Positions 52,801-58,800 of a stretch of 64,000 nt of DNA are shown one piece after another. The stretch covers positions 53,768,036-53,832,035 of the forward strand of contig OY804579.1 in the NCBI GenBank assembly GCA_963680875.1. The letters are read 5' to 3'. The notes under the pieces were generated by a model. That model was given only the letters and a program-made list of their open reading frames with translations. It ran no database searches and was not told where the DNA came from. Origin of the DNA: Bathymodiolus brooksi. Taxonomy: Eukaryota; Mollusca; Bivalvia; Mytilida; Modiolidae. Made by a program: the position numbers and the translations under genes. How positions within the stretch are numbered: position 1 is the first letter of the stretch; each line of letters starts with the position of its first letter.

Positions 52801-55800
52801 GTTAAAGACCATTATTACTCTTTATGCAAAGATGTATGTTGTATTACATGTATACACAATAAGTTAAGTGTCAATTAATCAATGGAAGGTTTATGAGTAA
52901 TGGATGAATAATATTTGGCTGTAACTATAGATATAGATTGATAATTAATGATCATTTTTACATATTGGTACCATAGGATATGATGAACAGAGAAAAGAAA
53001 GAAGAATTACCCAGGATGCAAGTGGGATTCATTGATGCTATATGTATGCCAGTTTATCAGGTAATGATGATAGAGAATTGAGTTCATCTGTAAAGTTTAA
53101 TCTCTACTTCTATGATGGCAGCTGATAGTACTTATCTCCTGTATATGTCATTTTGATGATTTTTCAGAATATTTGAGAAATGGTTACATTGTTTTGCATG
53201 ATTATTGCTCTGTAACTTTATCTTAATTGAAAAAATATTTCATTGAGAAAAATGAAAAGGAATAGGCATAAGTCACAATATGTATGAGCCCATAATGTGG
53301 CTGGGACATATTGTGTTACCCATGTCTGTAATTCCGAAATAAAACAGTTGTTAACACTTTTTAGCTCACCTTGCCAAAGGCAATGTGAGCTTTTGCCATC
53401 ACTTGGCATCCGTCGTCCGCTAACTTTTCACATTTTAATCTTCTCCTCTGAAACCCCTCAGCCAAATGAAGTGAAACTTGGTAGGCAGCATCTATGGAAG
53501 GTCCTCTCTAAAGATTGCTAATTTTGTCCCGATCCATTAATAAACATGGCCACCATAGGCAATTCTTATTTCTGATTGCCCGATTTTTAAAAATCTTCTG
53601 CTCTGAAACTGCTTGGCCAAATGAACTGAAACTTGATAGGAAGCATCTATGGCCTGTCCTCTATAAAGAATGCTCATTTCGTCCCGATCCGATAACAAAC
53701 ATGGCCACCACAGGCAATTCTTGTTTCTGATTGGTTGATTTCTAAAAAATCTTCTCCTCTGAAACCGCTTGGCCAAATGAATCGAAACTTGGTAGGAAGC
53801 ATCCTTGGAAGATACTCTATAAAATTTGTTCATTTAGTTCCGATCCGTTAACAAACATGGCCACCACAGACAATTCTTGTTTCAGATTGGTTGATTTCTA
53901 AAAAATCTTCTCCTCTGAAGCCGCTTTGCCAAATGAACCAAAACTTGGTAGGAACCATCCTTGGAAATTTCTTTATAAAGATTGCTCATTTAGTTCCGAT
54001 TCGCTAACAAACATGGCCACCATAGGCAATTCTTCTTTCTGATTGGCCGATTTAAAAAAATCTTCTTCTCTGAAACCACTTGGCCAAATGAACCGAAACT
54101 TGGTAGGAAGCATCTATGGCAGGTCCTCTATAAAGATTGCTCATTTCGTCCCGATCCGTTATTAAACATGGCCACCACAGACAATTCTTGTTTCTGATTG
54201 GTTGATTTCTGAAAAATCTTCTCCTCTGTAACCGTTTGGCCAAATGAATCAAAATTTGGTAGGAAGCATCCGTGAAGGGTCCTCTCTAAAGATTGCTCAT
54301 TTAGTTCCAATCCATTAACAAACATGGCCACCACAGGCAATTCTTGTTTCTGATAGGTTGATTTCTAAAAAATTGTCTCCTCTGAAACCGCTTGGCCAAA
54401 TGAATTGAAACTTGGTAGGAAGCATCCTAGTTCCGATCCGTTGACAAACATGGTCGTCAAAGGAAATTCTTGTTTCTGATTGGTTGATTTCTAAAAAATC
54501 TTCTTCTCTGAAACCGCTTTGCCAAATGAATCGAAACTTGGTAGGAAGCATCCTTGGAAGGTCATCTATAAAGATTGCTCATTTAGTTCCGATCTGTCAA
54601 TAAACATGGCCACCACAGGCCATTCTTGTTACTGATTGGTCGATTTCTAAATATCTTCTTCTTTGTAACTGCTTAGCCAAATGACCAAAACTTGGTGGGA
54701 AGCACCTATGGGAGGTTCTGTATTAAGTTTCCTCAAAGCAGAATGAAAGGTGAGCGACACAGGCTCAGCCCACTGAGCCTCTAGTTTTCGCTATGCTTTG
54801 AGATATTGACTTGATATTTGGTATGTGGGTGTATAGTGATAAGTTACAGATCAAGTTTGCGTTTCGTTCCAGTCCAATGATTTTTGGTCGAGTTATGTCC
54901 CTTGGTCCTTGAAATTTGGCCAAATATTTATTTGTAACCACTTTTTTTCGCTATGCTTAGAGATATTGACTTGATTTTTGGTATATGAGTGTATAATAAT
55001 GAGTTACAGATCAAGTTTACATTTCGTTCCGGTCCAATTATTTTTGGTCGAGTTATGGCCCTTGGACTGAAATTTGGCCAAATATTTAGTTGTCACCAAT
55101 TTTTTTCGCTTTGCTTGAAGATATTGACTGGATTTTTGGTATGAGAGTGTATAATCATAAGTTATAGATTACATTTTTTCATGTAATCGGATGTAATCTG
55201 TAATCAGACTTTTTTTTGATTACATGTAATCGTAATGTAATCGATTACATTCATTTTGAACCTGTAATCATGATTACTTTCCGATTACATTTGGATTACT
55301 TTTCATCAATTTGCCTAAACTGAAGCATGTATCTCCTTAGATATTTAATGTATGATTTATGCAAATGAATTTTCTTCATGAAATTTATTAAACAAATAAT
55401 GTAGAATAGTTTACTAGAAAAAATATAAAGTTTATTGACATCTAAATAAAAACATATGTTATGAAATTCAATTGTTAAAAATTCCACAAAAATATGTATT
55501 AAATAAGGTGGCAATCACAACATGATCAAAAGATATTATTCTGTGTTAAATTGCAATCAAAACTATCACAGCTACAAACAAAATATTAAGCATTAATTAT
55601 GGCTTCAAAGAGTTGATATCAAAACAAATAATATTTCAATTTCTTTAGGGTTTCAATATTTCAGTGAAAACAGTTTGTGCCATTGTGGTAAATTATAAAA
55701 TGTATTGTTTTGTTATATTTTTTATTTTAACAACAATATATTTTTATTCAAAATGCTTGTTACATTCTTACTTCAAAAACCCAAGCTACTTATGAAGTAT

Positions 55801-58800
55801 TTCATATTAATATTTTCTTATATAATTAAAATACTTTCAAATAATATAATATAACTGATAAGGATCAGACTTTAATTGAATATACCTATAAATACGCACC
55901 TACATCTACACCCATACATCTATGCATATACACACATACATATGCATGCATACATATACATATATACAATGCATACATATTTACATTTCAATATTTTCCC
56001 TTATTTTTGCTAACAGTTTACTATTTTGGAGTTTTTGCACCTGGCTTATTCTCGTAATATATTCTCTCACAAATAAAGAATATATGTTTACTTGTTTAGT
56101 CTTTTGTTCAGATACATAATATGCTGTATATGGAAAATCCTAAAATTGTTAAAAAATAGTTTAAATCAAAATAATCTTTATCAAATATCTTATACCCAAA
56201 AACAATATGTTTTAATGTGACAAAATTTTCTATATTAGATTTTTTCAATATTTGTTGTATTTTCACCCAAAATTCTTTCAGATAGGGACAAGACATAAAA
56301 TAATGTAGATACATGTAGTCTTCATCTTGACCACAGAAATTACATTGGCTATTAATAGCAATTCTCCATTTCATAATAGTTTCTTTGAAGGAATTATATA
56401 TTGCAATAATTTCCATCTGAATATTTTTAGCTTATTTTCTTCTAAATAATGAAAAATGAAAGAGTAAAGCTGACTCATGTTTTGTTATTGATCTAAATTG
56501 GGAAAAGGAAAAAAATAAAAATATAATAACTATCTTATTCTATATATTTATGATATGAGGTAGCCTGACCAGTAATCTGAGCAAAAACAAAATCCACTTC
56601 AATTCATGTAAAAGATTGATATTGCATCATGACTTGGAACATATAAGAGGTTTTTGGGTTTAGTCCACTTTCAATAATATTTCAGTTATATCGGAGGAAC
56701 GTATAAGAAAAAAAGGAAATTATATCAATATATAAAGTGAGTGATTATTGGTTTAAAACACCAAAATGAGCAATTTTTTAGCTATATCAAGGCAATGAAA
56801 CAAAAAGAAATCAAAGCACCAATTATATATATTACTGTACACATACCAACAAGCATACAAAGAAACAGAAATTTGAAACAAAAAGAAGTAACATAGCAAA
56901 CTTGAATATACATTGGTTGTCATGACATCAAATGTAATCAGTAATGTAATCGATTACATTTACAAAGTAATTGTAATGTAATCGATTACATTTGAAAACT
57001 GATGTAATCGTAATGTAATGTAATCATGAAAATTGCAAAGTAATTGTAATGTAATCGATTACATTTGAAAACTGATGTAATCGTAATGTAATGTAATCAT
57101 GAAAATTGCAAAGTAATTGTAATGTAATCGATTACATTTGAAAGTAATTGACCCCAAGTCTGGTTCTGACACATCTAGTTTTTTATGATTTTTTGTTGTT
57201 GTGTTTTATCATTTGATTTTAGAAACTTTCATATCTATCTACAATTATTGTGGACCCCCCTCCCCCTCAGGGATCTGCTTTAGATTTAATACAAGTTCAT
57301 GTGTGCTTGGTGGTTTCTGTGTATACTCATGTTGTTTGTATCGCTAAATATCTGAGTAAGAAGTTTTTATATAAATGTACTCACCACAAACTTTAGTTGT
57401 TCTTATCACCTTTGAAGGATCGATTCATTTGTACTTAATGTAGATTTTCTTTATCATCACATTTGTTGGCGATAATTGCTGGTTTGGCTTGGTTTGGTTT
57501 TATGGTGTTTAACGTCACTTTCAACAATATTTCAGTTATATCGTGGCGGTCAGTTTTATTGGTGGAGAAAACAGGAGGACCCGGAGAAAGCCACCGCAAG
57601 TCACTGACAAACTTTAGCACATAATGTTTTACACCTCGTCCTGAGCGGGTTTCGAACTCGCAACATCAGTGGTGATAGGCATAGGTAGTTGTAAATCCAA
57701 CTACCATATGATCATGAGCACGACAGCCCCTGTGATAATTGCACTTAGAGAAAAGAATGATCAAATTTTATTATTCTCTGATGGTAGCATTACCTCCCTT
57801 AAAGATAATTATTAGGTGTGATGAAGATTTCTTTGATTTACATCTTCTCATTACCATTTGGTATTTTCAAGCATTTATTAACATGCATGATGATGATAAA
57901 CATATGTAATGCATTACTATGTTATAATTGATAAAGGGGGGGCAGTCGTGATCATATAGTAGTTGGATTTACAACTTCCTATGCAATCAATCAGTGACTA
58001 TCACCACTAAGGTTGGGAGTTCGAAATGGAATCTCGCACATGGCGAGGTGTACTCCATACAACATTATGTGATAAAGTTTGTCAATGACTTGCAGCAGGT
58101 CGGTGGTTTTCTCCGGGTACTCCGGTTTACTCCACCAATAAAACTGACCGCCAGAATATAACTGAAATATTGTTGAAAGTGGCATTAAACACGATAACCC
58201 ATTACCCTGATTGATAAAATGAACACAACTTCTAAATCAATCTTTCAAGATTTGTTTTTTAGCAAGATATTTCATGCATGAATGACTCTGGTCCCATTCA
58301 TTTTCAATTACTAAATAAGTAGTACTATACAGTTTATTGGCTGATTGGTCGTTAAGCTTTCTGCCATAGATTAAAAGTGTTGACAGTATTTACATTAGCT
58401 AGAATTTCTAATTAGTCATCACATGTCAAGGAAATCAGTAGTGGATGCATATATACTGCATATAATGTTTGTTTTGTGTTCATAAACAAATTGGCTAATT
58501 GTTTTGTTGATTAAAGTTTGTATTGTAAATTAGTCCCATGACATGAGATATATATCTGTTGAGGAAAATGATTATATAAAATTATATCGCATTGAAGATC
58601 TCCTGAACTACATTCCCTTTTTTAATGAGTTTAGTTAATTCTGAAAAATACATAATTATATAATGTACTTTAACCAATTTCATATTTTTTTTCAGGCAAT
58701 TGCAAAGGTATCAATAAAGTTAGCACCACTTTTAGATGGTTGTGCTAAAAACAGAGAAAACTGGCTTCAAGAGGAGAAGAGTAAGCATGTTCAAGATCAG

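Noticed and set aside
46862..54551. Short minus-strand frames with repeated FQRRRF / EEDF-type motifs
   Set aside because: They translate the tandem cores of the two Helitron-like elements and recur with the repeat units.
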